From Chloroflexota bacterium (GTDB lineage Bacteria; Chloroflexota; Dormibacteria; Dormibacterales; Dormibacteraceae): a stretch of 20,565 nucleotides of DNA. Each line of letters opens with the position of its first letter. Position 1 is the stretch's first letter. Positions 7,148 to 15,860 of this stretch are shown here, piece after piece. The notes below the pieces were generated by a model, which did no database searches, was not told the DNA's origin, and saw only the letters and a program-made list of their open reading frames with translations. A program made the position numbers and the translations under genes. Location: contig VBJR01000354.1 in the NCBI GenBank assembly GCA_005880175.1, positions 1 through 20,565 on the forward strand, read 5' to 3'.

Positions 7148-7884
7148 GCGCCGCCGGCGCGCTGCGCTTCGGGCGCTACGCGTTCCCGCCGAACCGGCTC
7201 GGCTACTGCGGCCCCCCGGACCACGCCGCGCTGCTCGGGTACGTCGCCGGCGGCCGGACGGACCGCGGCCTGGTCGAGCTCGAGCGCCGCTTCGAGGGCG
7301 CGTACCCGTACCTCGCGCTGATCGCGCTGGCCAACCGCATCCCCGACCCGTTCCACGAGCTCGTGGTGGATGCGTACTGGATCGGCAACCATCTGCTGAC
7401 GCGGGTCGGGGCGGCGCCGTTCCACGACTCGCTGCGCAGCCGCTTCAGCCGGCGCATGGACCGGCGGTCCTTCGACTGGATGGCCGCCAAGCTGCGGCTG
7501 GGCGCGGTGCCGCACCACGACTTCCACGTGTTCGACGTCTACACCCGCGCCGGGCTGATGAACGATCCCGCGGCGCCGGTCCTGCTGGAGACGATGGACG
7601 CCTGTCGCGTCAGCTGGGCCACCGTGCTCGCCGTCGAGCCGGAGCAGCTGCTGGTCAGCCGCGCCCCGCTGGTCCTGGCGGGCGGCCGGCTCGCCCTCGG
7701 CGAGCCGCGTCCGGAGCGGGTCGCCCGGCAGGTGGACGGCCACGGCTTCGTGGACGAGGCGTGTCCGGGCGACCACGTGTCGGTGCACTGGAGCTGGGCC
7801 TGCGAGGTGCTGCGGCCCGGCGCCCGGGCCCGGCTGCGGGCGGTCACCGCCCGCTGTCTGGCGCTGGCGAACCTGACGATCTGA
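7144..7884 (+). CDS. DUF6390-like protein of hydrogenase clusters
   Basis: A 246-aa protein starting at GTG 7144, which overlaps the transporter stop (GTGA). It opens ALRFGRYAFPPNRLGYCGPP, the family's conserved glycine/proline start with a cysteine. It continues with RRFEGAYPYLALIALANRIP, VVDAYWIGNHLL, HDFHVFDVYTRAGLM, ETMDACRVSWATVLAV, and GHGFVDEACPGDHVSVHWSW near the end. The many conserved His, Asp and Cys residues suggest metal or cofactor binding. No membrane helix is seen. To my knowledge DUF6390 genes lie near hyp or [NiFe]-hydrogenase genes of actinobacteria, which suggests a maturation or assembly role. The biochemical function is undefined. It is the last gene of the operon; a terminator follows at 7977-8000. 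Confidence 0.78.
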   Translation: MSAAGALRFGRYAFPPNRLGYCGPPDHAALLGYVAGGRTDRGLVELERRFEGAYPYLALIALANRIPDPFHELVVDAYWIGNHLLTRVGAAPFHDSLRSRFSRRMDRRSFDWMAAKLRLGAVPHHDFHVFDVYTRAGLMNDPAAPVLLETMDACRVSWATVLAVEPEQLLVSRAPLVLAGGRLALGEPRPERVARQVDGHGFVDEACPGDHVSVHWSWACEVLRPGARARLRAVTARCLALANLTI

Positions 7885-7976
7885 CGGGCTGGGGCGGTCC
7901 ATCCGGCAGGGCCGAGCGCTGTCAGCCTGCCGTCGAGGACCGGGAACAGCCCGCCCGGCCCGGTCGCGCGCCTGGC

Positions 7977-8000
7977 GGGGCCGGCCCGGCGGCCGGCCCC
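7977..8000 (+). terminator. GC-rich hairpin after the hyp operon
   Basis: GGGGCCGGCC and GGCCGGCCCC form a perfect 10-bp stem with a CGGC loop, 93 bases after the stop at 7884. Confidence 0.6.
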
Positions 8001-8015
8001 GGTCCCGTCCGACAC

Positions 8016-8029
8016 GGGCCGATCGGCCG
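8016..8029 (+). promoter_or_regulatory. DosR/DevR-like box inside a larger palindrome
   Basis: GGGCCGATCGGCCG fits the core with one mismatch. It sits in a larger palindrome, bases 8011-8033, with GACACGG and CCGTGTC arms around CCGATCGG and one bulged G. It lies 55 bases before the PNPOx-like start at 8071. Confidence 0.5.
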
Positions 8030-8070
8030 TGTCGGGCCCTCGCGCCGGCCATGACCGTGGACGACAGCCA

Positions 8071-8466
8071 ATGCTGGAGATCCTCGACCGCGACGAATGC
8101 CTGCGCCTGCTGGCCGCTGTACCCGTGGGGAGAGTGGGGGTCAGCATCCGGGCGCTTCCCGCCATCCTGCCCGTGAACTTCGCGCTGGTCGGGGACGACA
8201 TCGTGATCCGGACCGTGCCGGGCACGAAGCTCGACGCGGCGATGGACCGCACCGTGGTCGCGTTCGAGGTCGACGGCTACGCGGCGGACGGCGCGTGGGG
8301 TTGGAGCGTGCTCGTCCAGGGCGTCTGCACCGAGATCACCGACCCCGAGCGCGTGGCCGGGCCGGCCACGGCACGGCTGCGTGCGTGGGCGTTCGACGAC
8401 GGCGGGGCGGAGCGCTTCATCCGCATCGAGGTGAGCTTCGTCAGCGGCCGCCGCTTCCGCCGGTGA
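8071..8466 (+). CDS. PNPOx-like split-barrel flavin/F420-binding protein
   Basis: A 131-aa protein starting at ATG 8071 (MLEILDRDECLRLLAAVPVG). The order LxxVPVGRVGVSIRALPAIL-PVNFAL-GDDIVIRTVPGTKL-VAFEVDGY-GWSVLVQGVCTEIT matches the pyridoxamine 5'-phosphate oxidase-like split-barrel family common in actinobacterial stress islands. Members bind FMN, F420 or heme and act on small substrates or as redox sensors; which of these applies here cannot be told. No strong ribosome site is seen; a GTG at 8029 in frame is possible but would run into the palindromic box. It probably belongs to the local regulon. Confidence 0.82.
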   Translation: MLEILDRDECLRLLAAVPVGRVGVSIRALPAILPVNFALVGDDIVIRTVPGTKLDAAMDRTVVAFEVDGYAADGAWGWSVLVQGVCTEITDPERVAGPATARLRAWAFDDGGAERFIRIEVSFVSGRRFRR

Positions 8467-9648
8467 GCACGGCGGGCGCGGGCTGGCCGCCCGTGTGGCC
8501 GAGCGCGCCCGCAGCCCGAACACGAACCGGGCCGGCGCCCAGCGCCGCACCAGGAGCTCGTAGAGCAGCAGGGTCACGGCCAGCGCGGTCCCGGCGATCA
8601 GCGCGAACTTCGGCCACACGCCGAGCTGGAGGCCGATCACGACCGAGGCGACGAAGACCACCACCGGGTGGTGGATCACGTAGAAGGGCAGGATGGACTC
8701 GGACAGGTACGCGGTGAGCCGGTTCCCGAAGTCGAGCCACCGCATGCCCAGGGTGAGGACGGCCAGCAGCCAGGACCAGATCATCAGGCTCCAGAGGAGG
8801 GCGAACACCACGTCCCGCACCGCCTGGTTGGCCGGCTGGACGCTCGCCAGCAGGAGCAGGATTCCGAGCCCGGCGGTGCTGATCACGCCGACCGCCAGCT
8901 CGAGCCGGATGCCGCCCCGGATCGCCGCCTCGAACCTGCGCTCCGAGGCGAGCAGGAAGCCCGCCAGGAACACCAGCGTGTAGGTGGCGATATCCGCCCA
9001 GTCCTGGTAGGCGGGGAAGCGCCCGCGCAGCGCGACCTGTGCGGCGACCAGGGGCAGCGCCAGCACGTAGAGGACCCAGGGCCGCCGGCAGAGATCGGCC
9101 ACCGACGCCACCGCTCGCCGGCTCGCCGGCCGCCTGAGCAGCTCGAGGACGGGCAGCAGGATCGTCTCGATCGCGAACAGGTAGCCGAGGAACCACAGGT
9201 GGTAGCCGTACCGGCCCAGCCACTCGGGCGTCCAGGAGAGCCGGATGCCGCGGAGGTAGGCGGGGTACGTGTGGAGGAGGCCGGGCAGGGAGCGGCCGGT
9301 GCCCACCGTGGTCAGGTACCACTGGAGCGGGGAGAGCAGGACGATGCCGGCGGCGAGCGGCAGCACCAGGCGGAGGAACCGCGCGCGCAGGAACGCCGGG
9401 GCCGCCCGCGACCGCAGCGCGAACCAGGAGTCCGCGCCCGCGAGCAGGAACATCATCGGGATCCCCCAGGGGAAGCAGAAGGCCGTGAGCGCGGTCAGGA
9501 CGACGCTCTTCTGCGGGTTGCTCAGCAGCCAGCTGGTCAGCGTGAAGGGCAGCGCCGAGTGGTAGAGGAGGATGCCGTACACGACCGCCACCTTGAGCGT
9601 GTCCAGGTAGAGGACGCGCGTCCGCGGGCCGGGAGCCGCTGGTCTCAC
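8467..9648 (-). CDS. Acyltransferase-3 family membrane protein (no proper stop)
   Basis: GTG 9648 gives VRPAAPGPRTRVLYLDTLKV, the usual entry into acyltransferase 3 (OafA/OpgC-type) proteins. About ten hydrophobic helices follow, with the first-helix YHSALPF histidine, the GIPMMFLLAG segment, YGYHLWFLGYLFAIETILLP and ESILPFYVIHHPVVV near the end. Such enzymes acylate surface sugars or lipids at the membrane. The recognisable protein ends at ARFVFGLRARSAT near 8485, but there is no in-frame stop before 6811. The end at 8467 is therefore an estimate placed where the convergent PNPOx gene ends. A deletion or small error near the 3' end is likely. Confidence 0.75.
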
Positions 9649-9683
9649 GTCCGAAGGGGACGACGGCGAGGGGGCGAACGCAC

Positions 9684-9697
9684 GGGCCGACCGGCCC
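9684..9697 (+). promoter_or_regulatory. DosR/DevR-like box between divergent genes
   Basis: GGGCCGACCGGCCC, followed by T as in the other plus-strand copies, lies 72 bases before ATG 9756 and about 36 bases before the acyltransferase start on the other strand. The flanking bases favour the plus-strand gene. Confidence 0.55.
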
Positions 9698-9755
9698 TCG
9701 CGGTCCGGGGCGGCGGCCCCTGGCGACCGGTCCCGCACCGGCGTTGCCTGAGCCC

Positions 9756-10253
9756 ATGGAAGTGAGCGTCGAGCGAACGATCGAGAAGCCGTTCGCGTCC
9801 CTCCAGACCGCGCTGGCGAACGGTCCGGTGGGCTGGCTCCCCGGCCCACCCCGGGACGACCGGGCAACGGCGGAGCTGGACGTGCGCCTGGGCCGGTCGC
9901 GGATCGCGCGCCGCGTCGTCGTCCGCACCGGCGAGCTCACGGACTGGCCCGGCCACGGCCGCTGCCGCCTCCCGGTCGCGTGGCAGGCGGCCGAGCACCC
10001 GGAGCGCTACCCGCGCCTGGTCGGGACCCTGGAGCTCACCCGGACGGCGCCCCGGCGCACGAAGCTGACGCTCCGGGCGCGGTACCGGCCGCCTGCGGGC
10101 CCGGTGGGCGAGGCGGCGGACCGCGCGGTCGTGCACGTGGCCGCGGTGGCTTCGGTCCGGGCGTTCGTGCGGCGGATCGCCGGCGTGCTGGAGCGGTCGG
10201 CCATGTCCGGCGAGCTGGCCGCCGGCCCCCCCTTCGCGCACGGAGGGGAGTGA
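9756..10253 (+). CDS. Soluble protein of unknown function, possibly SRPBCC-like
   Basis: A 165-aa protein from ATG 9756 (MEVSVERTIEKPFASLQTAL). It is rich in Arg and Val. Alternating strands (ATAELDVRLG, SRIARRVVVRTGEL, GRCRLPVAWQA, RLVGTLELTRTAPRRTKLTL) and a long C-terminal helix (ADRAVVHVAAVASVRAFVRR) suggest the SRPBCC/START helix-grip fold. No catalytic motif is recognised. It is followed at once by the remains of a universal stress protein gene, and the two probably formed an operon controlled by the box at 9684. The family is not known to me by name. Confidence 0.65.
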   Translation: MEVSVERTIEKPFASLQTALANGPVGWLPGPPRDDRATAELDVRLGRSRIARRVVVRTGELTDWPGHGRCRLPVAWQAAEHPERYPRLVGTLELTRTAPRRTKLTLRARYRPPAGPVGEAADRAVVHVAAVASVRAFVRRIAGVLERSAMSGELAAGPPFAHGGE

Positions 10254-10254
10254 C

Positions 10255-10379
10255 GTGTACCGGCGGATCCTGCTGGCGCTCGACCCCGAGGGCCGGTCCT
10301 GCTGGCCGAGCGCGGCCGGGACGCCGGCCCCCGATGGCAGGGCCGCCCGGCCCTGGAGAGCCGCCGTTCACGGCCCTAG
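10255..10379 (+). pseudogene. Universal stress protein remnant with the middle deleted
   Basis: GTG 10255, behind GGAGGGGAG, opens VYRRILLALDPEG, the standard start of a UspA-domain protein, where the Asp lies in the ATP site. After about 13 residues the frame changes. A second frame then reads PVLLAERGRDAG and ends at TAG 10377-10379, and PVLL resembles the last strand of Usp proteins. The rest of the domain, including the GxxGxxxxxxxG(S/T) ATP loop, is absent. An out-of-frame internal deletion with its junction near 10290 explains this. The box at 10340-10353 lies inside the remnant's tail, so this stretch also serves as promoter for the next gene. Confidence 0.7.
10340..10353 (+). promoter_or_regulatory. 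DosR/DevR-like box of the acetyltransferase/acyl-CoA synthetase gene
   Basis: GGGCCGCCCGGCCC, followed by TGG, lies 49 bases before ATG 10389. A half-site (TTCACGGCCCTAG) follows about 20 bp downstream, near 10367-10379. Confidence 0.6.
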
Positions 10380-10388
10380 CTTGGGCGC

Positions 10389-13106
10389 ATGGAGACAACC
10401 GAGCGGGATCGAAGCCGCGTGCTCGAGGACGTGGACGTCGTCCTGAGGGATGGCTCGACCGTCCGGATGCGGGCGGCGCGGCCGGATGACCGCGAGGCGC
10501 TGGAGCGGTTCCTGTCCGGGCTCTCGGAGCAGTCGCGGATCTTCCGCTTCTTCACCGCCGTGAAGGACATGTCCTGGGCCGCCCGGCGCTTCGCCGAGGT
10601 GGACTATCACGATCGCCACAGCCTGGTCGCCCAGCGCGGCGACGATGGCGTGATCGTCGGGCACGGCTACTACGCGCTGGAGAGGCCGGGCACGGCCGAG
10701 GTCGCGCTGGAGATCGCCGACCAGCTCCAGGGCATGGGGCTGGGCACCATCCTGCTCGGCCACCTGGCCGCCCACGCCGCCGCCGAGGGCATCACCACGT
10801 TCACGGCCGAGGTCATGACCGAGAACCACCGGATGCTGACCGTGTTCCGCGAGACCGGCTTCCCGATCAGCGTCCGCTCCTCGTACGGCTCGATGCAGGT
10901 CCTGTTCCCCACCGAGCTGAGCGACCAGGCCAGGGAGCGGTTCGAGCGGCGGGAGCAGATCAGCGCCGTGGCCGCGATGAGGCGCTTCTTCGAGCCGCGC
11001 TCGATCGCCGTGCTCGGCGCGTCGAGGCGCCGCGGCACGATCGGCGGCGAGGTCTTCCACAACCTCCTGGAGTCCGGCTTCCCCGGTCCGGTCCACCCGG
11101 TCAGCCCGCACCCGGTCGTGCAGTCCGTCCTGGCATACCCCGACGTGCGCCAGGTCCCCGGGCCCGTCGACCTGGCCGTGATCGTCGTGCCGGCGCGCGA
11201 CGTCGTGGAGGCGGCCCGGGCCTGCGCCGAAAAGGGCGTCGGGGCGCTGGTCGTGATCTCGTCCGGCTTCGCCGAGGCCGGCGAGGAGGGCCGCAGCCGC
11301 CAGGCCGAGCTGGTGGAGGTCTGCCGCCGCTCCGGGATGCGCCTGATCGGTCCCAACTGCATGGGCATCCTGAGCACGGCCGCCGAGCGCCCGATGAACG
11401 CGACGTTCGCGCCCGGCGCCCCGCCCGCGGGCCGGATCGGCTTCATGTCCCAGAGCGGCGCGCTCGGCCTGGCGGTCATCGCCCACGCCCGCCGCGTCGG
11501 CCTGGGCCTGTCCTCGTTCGCGTCGGTGGGCAACAAGGCCGACATCTCGGGCAACGACCTGCTGGAGTACTGGGAGTCCGACCCCCGGACGGACCTGGCG
11601 CTGCTCTACCTGGAGTCGTTCGGCAACCCGCGCCGCTTCTCCCGCGTGGCGCGCCGGGTCGGCCGCTCCAAGCCGATCCTCGCGGTCAAGAGCGGACGCA
11701 CGGCCGCCGGCGCGCGGGCCACGTCGTCGCACACCGGCGCCCTGCTCGGGGCCTCGGACACGACGGTGGACGCGCTGTTCGCGCAGTCCGGCGTCATCCG
11801 CGCCGACACGCTGGGCGAGCTGTTCGACGTGGCGTCGCTGCTCTCCAGCCAGCCGGCGCCGGCCGGCCGCCGGGTCGGCATCGTCACCAACGCGGGCGGC
11901 CTGGGCATCATGTGCGCCGACGCGTGCGGCGCCGACGGCCTGGACGTGCCCGAGCTGTCCGCGGAGACCAGGGCGAGGCTGGACGCCTTCCTGCCGGCCG
12001 AGGCCTCGACCGCCAACCCGATCGACATGATCGCCAGCGCCAGCCCGGCCGACTACGAGCGGACGATCCGCGCCGTCGCCGCGAGCGGCGAGGTGGACGG
12101 GCTCATCGTCATCTTCATCCCGCCGCTGGCCACCGCCCCCGAAGAGGTCGCCGCGGCGGTCGGACGCGCCGCGGATGGCGGCCTGCCCGTGCTGGGCGTG
12201 TTCGTGGGCGGCGGCGTCCAGGCGGCTGGCTCGTCGGTGCCCGTCTTCGCCTACCCCGAGGACGCCGCCCGGGCGCTCGCCCGGGCCGCGCGCTGGTCCG
12301 AGTGGCGGTCGTCACCGGACGAGCCGGCCTGGCGGGCGCCGGACGCACGGCAGGACGAGGCCCGCGCGCTCGTGGCGACAGCGCTCGGCAGCGGGGACCC
12401 TCCCGGCGAGGGCTGGCTGGGGCCTGCCGAGGTCGAGGCGCTGCTCGCCTGCTACGGCATCCGCCTGGTCGAGTCCCGCCTCGCCGCGACGCCGGCCGAG
12501 GCGGCGGCCGCCGCCGGCGACCTGGGTGGCCCGGTGGCGGTGAAGGCCTACGCCGCGGGGCTGCTGCACAAGAGCGAGGCCGGCGCCGTCGCGCTCGGGC
12601 TGGACGGCCCCGAGGCGGCGCGCGGCGCGGCCGCGGCGATGGCCGGACGGCTGAGCGCCGCAGGCACTCCGCCGGAGGGCTTCCTGGTGCAGGCGATGGC
12701 GGGCTCCGGCGTGGAGATGATCGTGGGCGTCGTCCAGGACCCGCGGTTCGGCCCGGTCGTCGCCTGCGGCGCGGGCGGCACGGCCGTCGAGCTGCTGAAG
12801 GACGTGAGCGTGCGGCTGACGCCGCTGACCCGGTCGGAGGCGGACGAGATGATCCGCGGCCTGGCCACGTTCCCGCTGCTCGACGGCTACCGGGGCAGGC
12901 CGAAGGCCGACGTGGCCGCGCTGCGCGACCTCGTCCTCCGCCTCGGCGCGCTGGCCGAGGACGTGCCCGAGCTCGCCGAGGTGGACCTCAACCCGGTGAT
13001 CGTGGGCAGCGACGGGGTCGCCGTGGTGGACGCCCGCATCCGGCTCGAGGCCCGGGACCCCCGCCCCCCGGAGGGATCGCGGCCGCGGCCTCGCGGGGAG
13101 ACCTGA
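10389..13106 (+). CDS. GNAT / ADP-forming acyl-CoA synthetase fusion (Pat-like)
   Basis: A 905-aa protein. Residues about 20-175 are a GNAT domain with the acetyl-CoA loop QGMGLGT (114-120). Residues about 197-300 form a CoA-binding Rossmann domain (FFEPRSIAVLGASRRRGTIG), followed by succinyl-CoA synthetase-like domains (GLRLIGPNCMG-type segment at 316-326, FMSQSGALGL). Residues about 650-895 form the ATP-grasp domain (KAYAAGLLHKSEAGAVALGL, EVDLNPVIV). The phosphohistidine motif SSHTGALLG is intact (His448). PatZ/YfiQ-type lysine acetyltransferases share this architecture but have lost ligase activity; here both halves could be active. It may acetylate metabolic enzymes such as acetyl-CoA synthetase, or interconvert acyl-CoA and ATP under low energy. 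No ribosome site is obvious at ATG 10389, which suggests a near-leaderless transcript. Confidence 0.9.
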   Translation: METTERDRSRVLEDVDVVLRDGSTVRMRAARPDDREALERFLSGLSEQSRIFRFFTAVKDMSWAARRFAEVDYHDRHSLVAQRGDDGVIVGHGYYALERPGTAEVALEIADQLQGMGLGTILLGHLAAHAAAEGITTFTAEVMTENHRMLTVFRETGFPISVRSSYGSMQVLFPTELSDQARERFERREQISAVAAMRRFFEPRSIAVLGASRRRGTIGGEVFHNLLESGFPGPVHPVSPHPVVQSVLAYPDVRQVPGPVDLAVIVVPARDVVEAARACAEKGVGALVVISSGFAEAGEEGRSRQAELVEVCRRSGMRLIGPNCMGILSTAAERPMNATFAPGAPPAGRIGFMSQSGALGLAVIAHARRVGLGLSSFASVGNKADISGNDLLEYWESDPRTDLALLYLESFGNPRRFSRVARRVGRSKPILAVKSGRTAAGARATSSHTGALLGASDTTVDALFAQSGVIRADTLGELFDVASLLSSQPAPAGRRVGIVTNAGGLGIMCADACGADGLDVPELSAETRARLDAFLPAEASTANPIDMIASASPADYERTIRAVAASGEVDGLIVIFIPPLATAPEEVAAAVGRAADGGLPVLGVFVGGGVQAAGSSVPVFAYPEDAARALARAARWSEWRSSPDEPAWRAPDARQDEARALVATALGSGDPPGEGWLGPAEVEALLACYGIRLVESRLAATPAEAAAAAGDLGGPVAVKAYAAGLLHKSEAGAVALGLDGPEAARGAAAAMAGRLSAAGTPPEGFLVQAMAGSGVEMIVGVVQDPRFGPVVACGAGGTAVELLKDVSVRLTPLTRSEADEMIRGLATFPLLDGYRGRPKADVAALRDLVLRLGALAEDVPELAEVDLNPVIVGSDGVAVVDARIRLEARDPRPPEGSRPRPRGET

Positions 13107-13109
13107 CGG

Positions 13110-15571
13110 GTGCGACTCGCCGACGCGGCGCAGCGGCCGGTCGACGAGGTGCTCGCGCGCATGGCCACCTCACCAGCGGGCCTGCCTCCGGCCGAGGCCG
13201 GGCAGCGCCTGCTCGCTCACGGTCCGAACGCGGTTCGGGGGCACGGCGCCCGCCCGTGGCGGGTGCTGGTCCGGCAGGTCGGGAACCCGCTGCTCGTCCT
13301 GCTGGTCGCCGCCGCGCTGACCAGCCTGCTGGTCGGCGAGCGGGCGGACGCGCTGATCATCCTGGCGATCATCTCGCTGAGCGTCGGCCTGGGATTCGTC
13401 AACGAGTACCGCTCGGAGCGGGCGGTCGAGCGTCTGCACCAGCGCATCCGCCACCGCGCGGTGGCCGTCCGGGGCGGGGCGATGTGCCAGGTGGACGTGA
13501 CGGACCTGGTGCCCGGCGACGTCGTGCTGCTCGACGTCGGCGACATCGTCCCGGCCGACCTGCGTCTGCTGGAGGCCCACGGCCTGGAGTGCGACGAGGC
13601 GGTCCTGACCGGCGAGTCGCTGCCGGCCGCCAAGACCGTGGCGCCGGTGAGGGTCCTGGAGTCCGAGCAGCACCTGCCGTCCTGCGCGTTCATGGGCACG
13701 GTGGTCCGGGGCGGCACCGGCCGCGGGGTGGTGGTCGCGACCGGTCCGGCGACGGCGTTCGGCGAGATCGCCAGAGGGCTCGGCACGAGCGCGGTCGAGA
13801 CCGGCTTCCAGCAGGGCCTGCGCGGGTTCTCCGGCCTCCTGGTCCGGGTCACGGTGATCCTGGCCGTCTCGATCTTCGCGATCAACGCGCTGCTCCACCG
13901 GCCGCTGATCGAGGCGGCGCTGTTCGCGCTGGCGATCGCGGTCGGCCTCACGCCGCAGCTGCTGCCCGCCATCGTCACGATCAGCCTGTCCTACGGCGCC
14001 GACCGCCTGGCGAAGCGCTCGGTGCTGGTCAAGCGCCTGGTCAGCATCGAGGACTTCGGCAACGTCGAGGTGCTGTTCACGGACAAGCAGGTGCTGGTGC
14101 TCGGCCTGCTCTGCAACTCGGCCGCGGCGGAGGCCGGGTCGGTCGTCGGCGGCAACCCGCTCGACCGCGCGCTGTGGGAGGCGCCCGGCGCGCGGCCCGC
14201 CCTGGTCGCCGGGTTCCGCCGGCTCGGCGAGGTGCCGTTCGACTACGACCGCAGGCTGATGTCGGTGCTGCTGGAGGCGCCCGACGGCGGCCGCCAGGTC
14301 GTGGTCAAGGGCGCGCCCGAGGCGGTGCTCGACCGCTGCGCCGCACTCGACGCGGGCGCCCGGACCGTGCTCGACGCCCAGTTCGCGGCGGGCGCCCGGG
14401 TGGTCGCGGTCGGCACGCGCCAGGCGCCCCGGCTGCAGGCGATCGGCGTCGCGGACGAGCGCGACCTGGAGCTCGCCGGCTTCCTCGTGTTCACCGACCC
14501 GATCAAGGCGGACGCGGCCGCGTCGCTGGCGCGCCTGGACCGGCTGGGCGTGCGCGTCAAGATCGTCACCGGCGACAACGACCGCGTCGCGCAGCACGCG
14601 TGCGCGGCGCTCGGCCTGCCGGTCTCGGGCGTCCTGACGGGCGCCGACCTGGAGCGGATGGACGAGGCGGAGCTGGCGCGGCGGCTGCCGGAGACGACCA
14701 TCTTCGCCCGCTCGGCGTGGAGGTCGGGTTCCTCGGCGACGGCGTCAACGACGCGGTGGCGCTGCACGACTCGGACGTCGGCATCTCGGTGGACTCGGCC
14801 AGCGACGTGGCCAAGGAGGCGGCGGACGTCGTGCTGCTGGAGAAGGACCTGGGCATCCTGGCCGACGGGGTCGTGGAGGGCCGCCGGATCTTCGCCAACA
14901 CGATCAAGTACGTGCTGATGGGCACGTCGTCCAACTTCGGCAACATGTTCAGCGCCGCGGGCGCGTCGCTGGTGCTGAGCTTCCTGCCCATGACGCCGAC
15001 GCAGATCCTGCTGAACAACTTCCTCTACGACGTCAGCGAGATGACCATCCCGACCGACGAGGTGGACGAGGAGCAGCTGCGGCGGCCGGCGCACTGGGAC
15101 CTCCGCGTGATCCGGCGGTTCATGCTGGTGTTCGGCCCCATCAGCTCCCTGTTCGACTTCCTGACGTTCGGGCTGATGCTGTGGGTGTTCCACGCGGGGC
15201 CGAGCCTGTTCCAGAGCGGCTGGTTCGTGGAGTCGCTGGCCACGCAGACGCTGATCATCTTCGTGATCCGGACCCATCGCACGCCGTTCTTCCGGAGCCG
15301 GCCCAGCCTGGCCCTGGCCGGGACCAGCCTCGCGTGCGTGGCGGTGGGCGCGGCGATCCCGTTCACGCCCCTGGGCCCGCCCCTCGGGTTCTCGCCGCTG
15401 CCGCCGCTGTTCTTCGTCGCGCTGGCGGGCATGGTCGCCACCTACCTGGTCCTGGTCGAGACGGCGAAGCTGCTGTTCTACCGCCACGTGGTGGGCGGGC
15501 GGCCGCTCGCCGTCGCGACGGGCCGCCGTGAGCGGGCGGTGCGGCGCTGGACGGCCCGCTGGACGGCATGA
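13110..15571 (+). pseudogene. Mg2+-type P-type ATPase (MgtA/MgtB-like), broken by two deletions
   Basis: GTG 13110 starts three bases after the previous stop. The first frame carries an N-terminal domain, PGDVVLLDVGDIVPADLRLL, the actuator motif TGES and the membrane motif VGLTPQLLPAIV, typical of magnesium P3-type ATPases. At VLFTDK (Asp325, the expected phosphorylation site) the usual TGTLT and the following residues (about 20-25) are absent, and the sequence jumps to QVLVLGLLCNSA. Near 14711, after TIFAR, a further segment (normally VSPEQK and onward) is missing and the frame shifts. The other frame resumes VGFLGDGVNDAVALHD, keeps FANTIKYVLMGTSSNFGNMF and the C-terminal helices, and ends at 15571. 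Without DKTGT the pump cannot work. Homologues such as CtpF belong to DosR regulons. Confidence 0.88.
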
Positions 15572-15860
15572 CGGACGGCGCCGGCTCTCGGGCCGGCGGC
15601 CAGCCTCGTGTCCTGGCTGTCGTCCCGTTCGTGGACGGCGGTTGGCCTCTCCCACGCGGGCGACGCGCTGATCGCCGGGCGCCTGCGTGGCGCCCGGCGC
15701 ACGCTCCATCGCCTTGCACCGCCGCGTCAGATCGTCCGTCGAGGTCCTCGACCAGGACGTCGAACGCGCCGCCACTGTTTCCGCCGACCGACACTCGACC
15801 CCGTCGCAACCGGCCGTTGGACCCTTTCGGGCGCTCGGCCGGTGGGGGAGTATCGACGGC
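15572..15860. other. Gap with terminator-like hairpin and no gene
   Basis: About 290 bases. At 15579-15598 a 7-bp stem (CGCCGGC/GCCGGCG, TCTCGG loop) probably ends the ATPase transcript. Frames on both strands are arginine/proline-rich and look non-coding. The last 50 bases carry a weaker regulatory box (15811-15824). The size and lack of content are compatible with a deleted gene, but no remnant can be identified. Confidence 0.45.
15811..15824 (+). promoter_or_regulatory. Weak DosR/DevR-like box before the first Ddn-family gene
   Basis: CGGCCGTTGGACCC fits GGGnCnnnnGnCCC with one mismatch, 50 bases before ATG 15861; TATCGA at 15851 is close to the start codon. Confidence 0.4.

Noticed and set aside
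6811..9867. One 1018-residue minus-strand protein
   Set aside because: Only about 9648-8485 shows family features; the remainder is antisense to good genes and low in complexity.
8441..9940. Alternative minus-strand frame of 499 codons over the acyltransferase
   Set aside because: It is out of register with the membrane-helix pattern and is rich in Pro/Arg, as expected for a GC-rich shadow.
10255..10446. A 63-codon complete small gene
   Set aside because: Only its first 13 codons look like a Usp protein; the rest is out of frame with the Usp tail and overlaps the next promoter and gene.
11912..15571. A 1219-codon plus-strand frame across the acyl-CoA synthetase and ATPase
   Set aside because: Only its last ~285 codons are real (the shifted end of the ATPase); the rest is Arg/Gly-rich shadow of the correct frames.
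15600..15810. Possible minus-strand gene end or gene fragment
   Set aside because: No start, RBS or family motif; residue content is typical of non-coding high-GC DNA.
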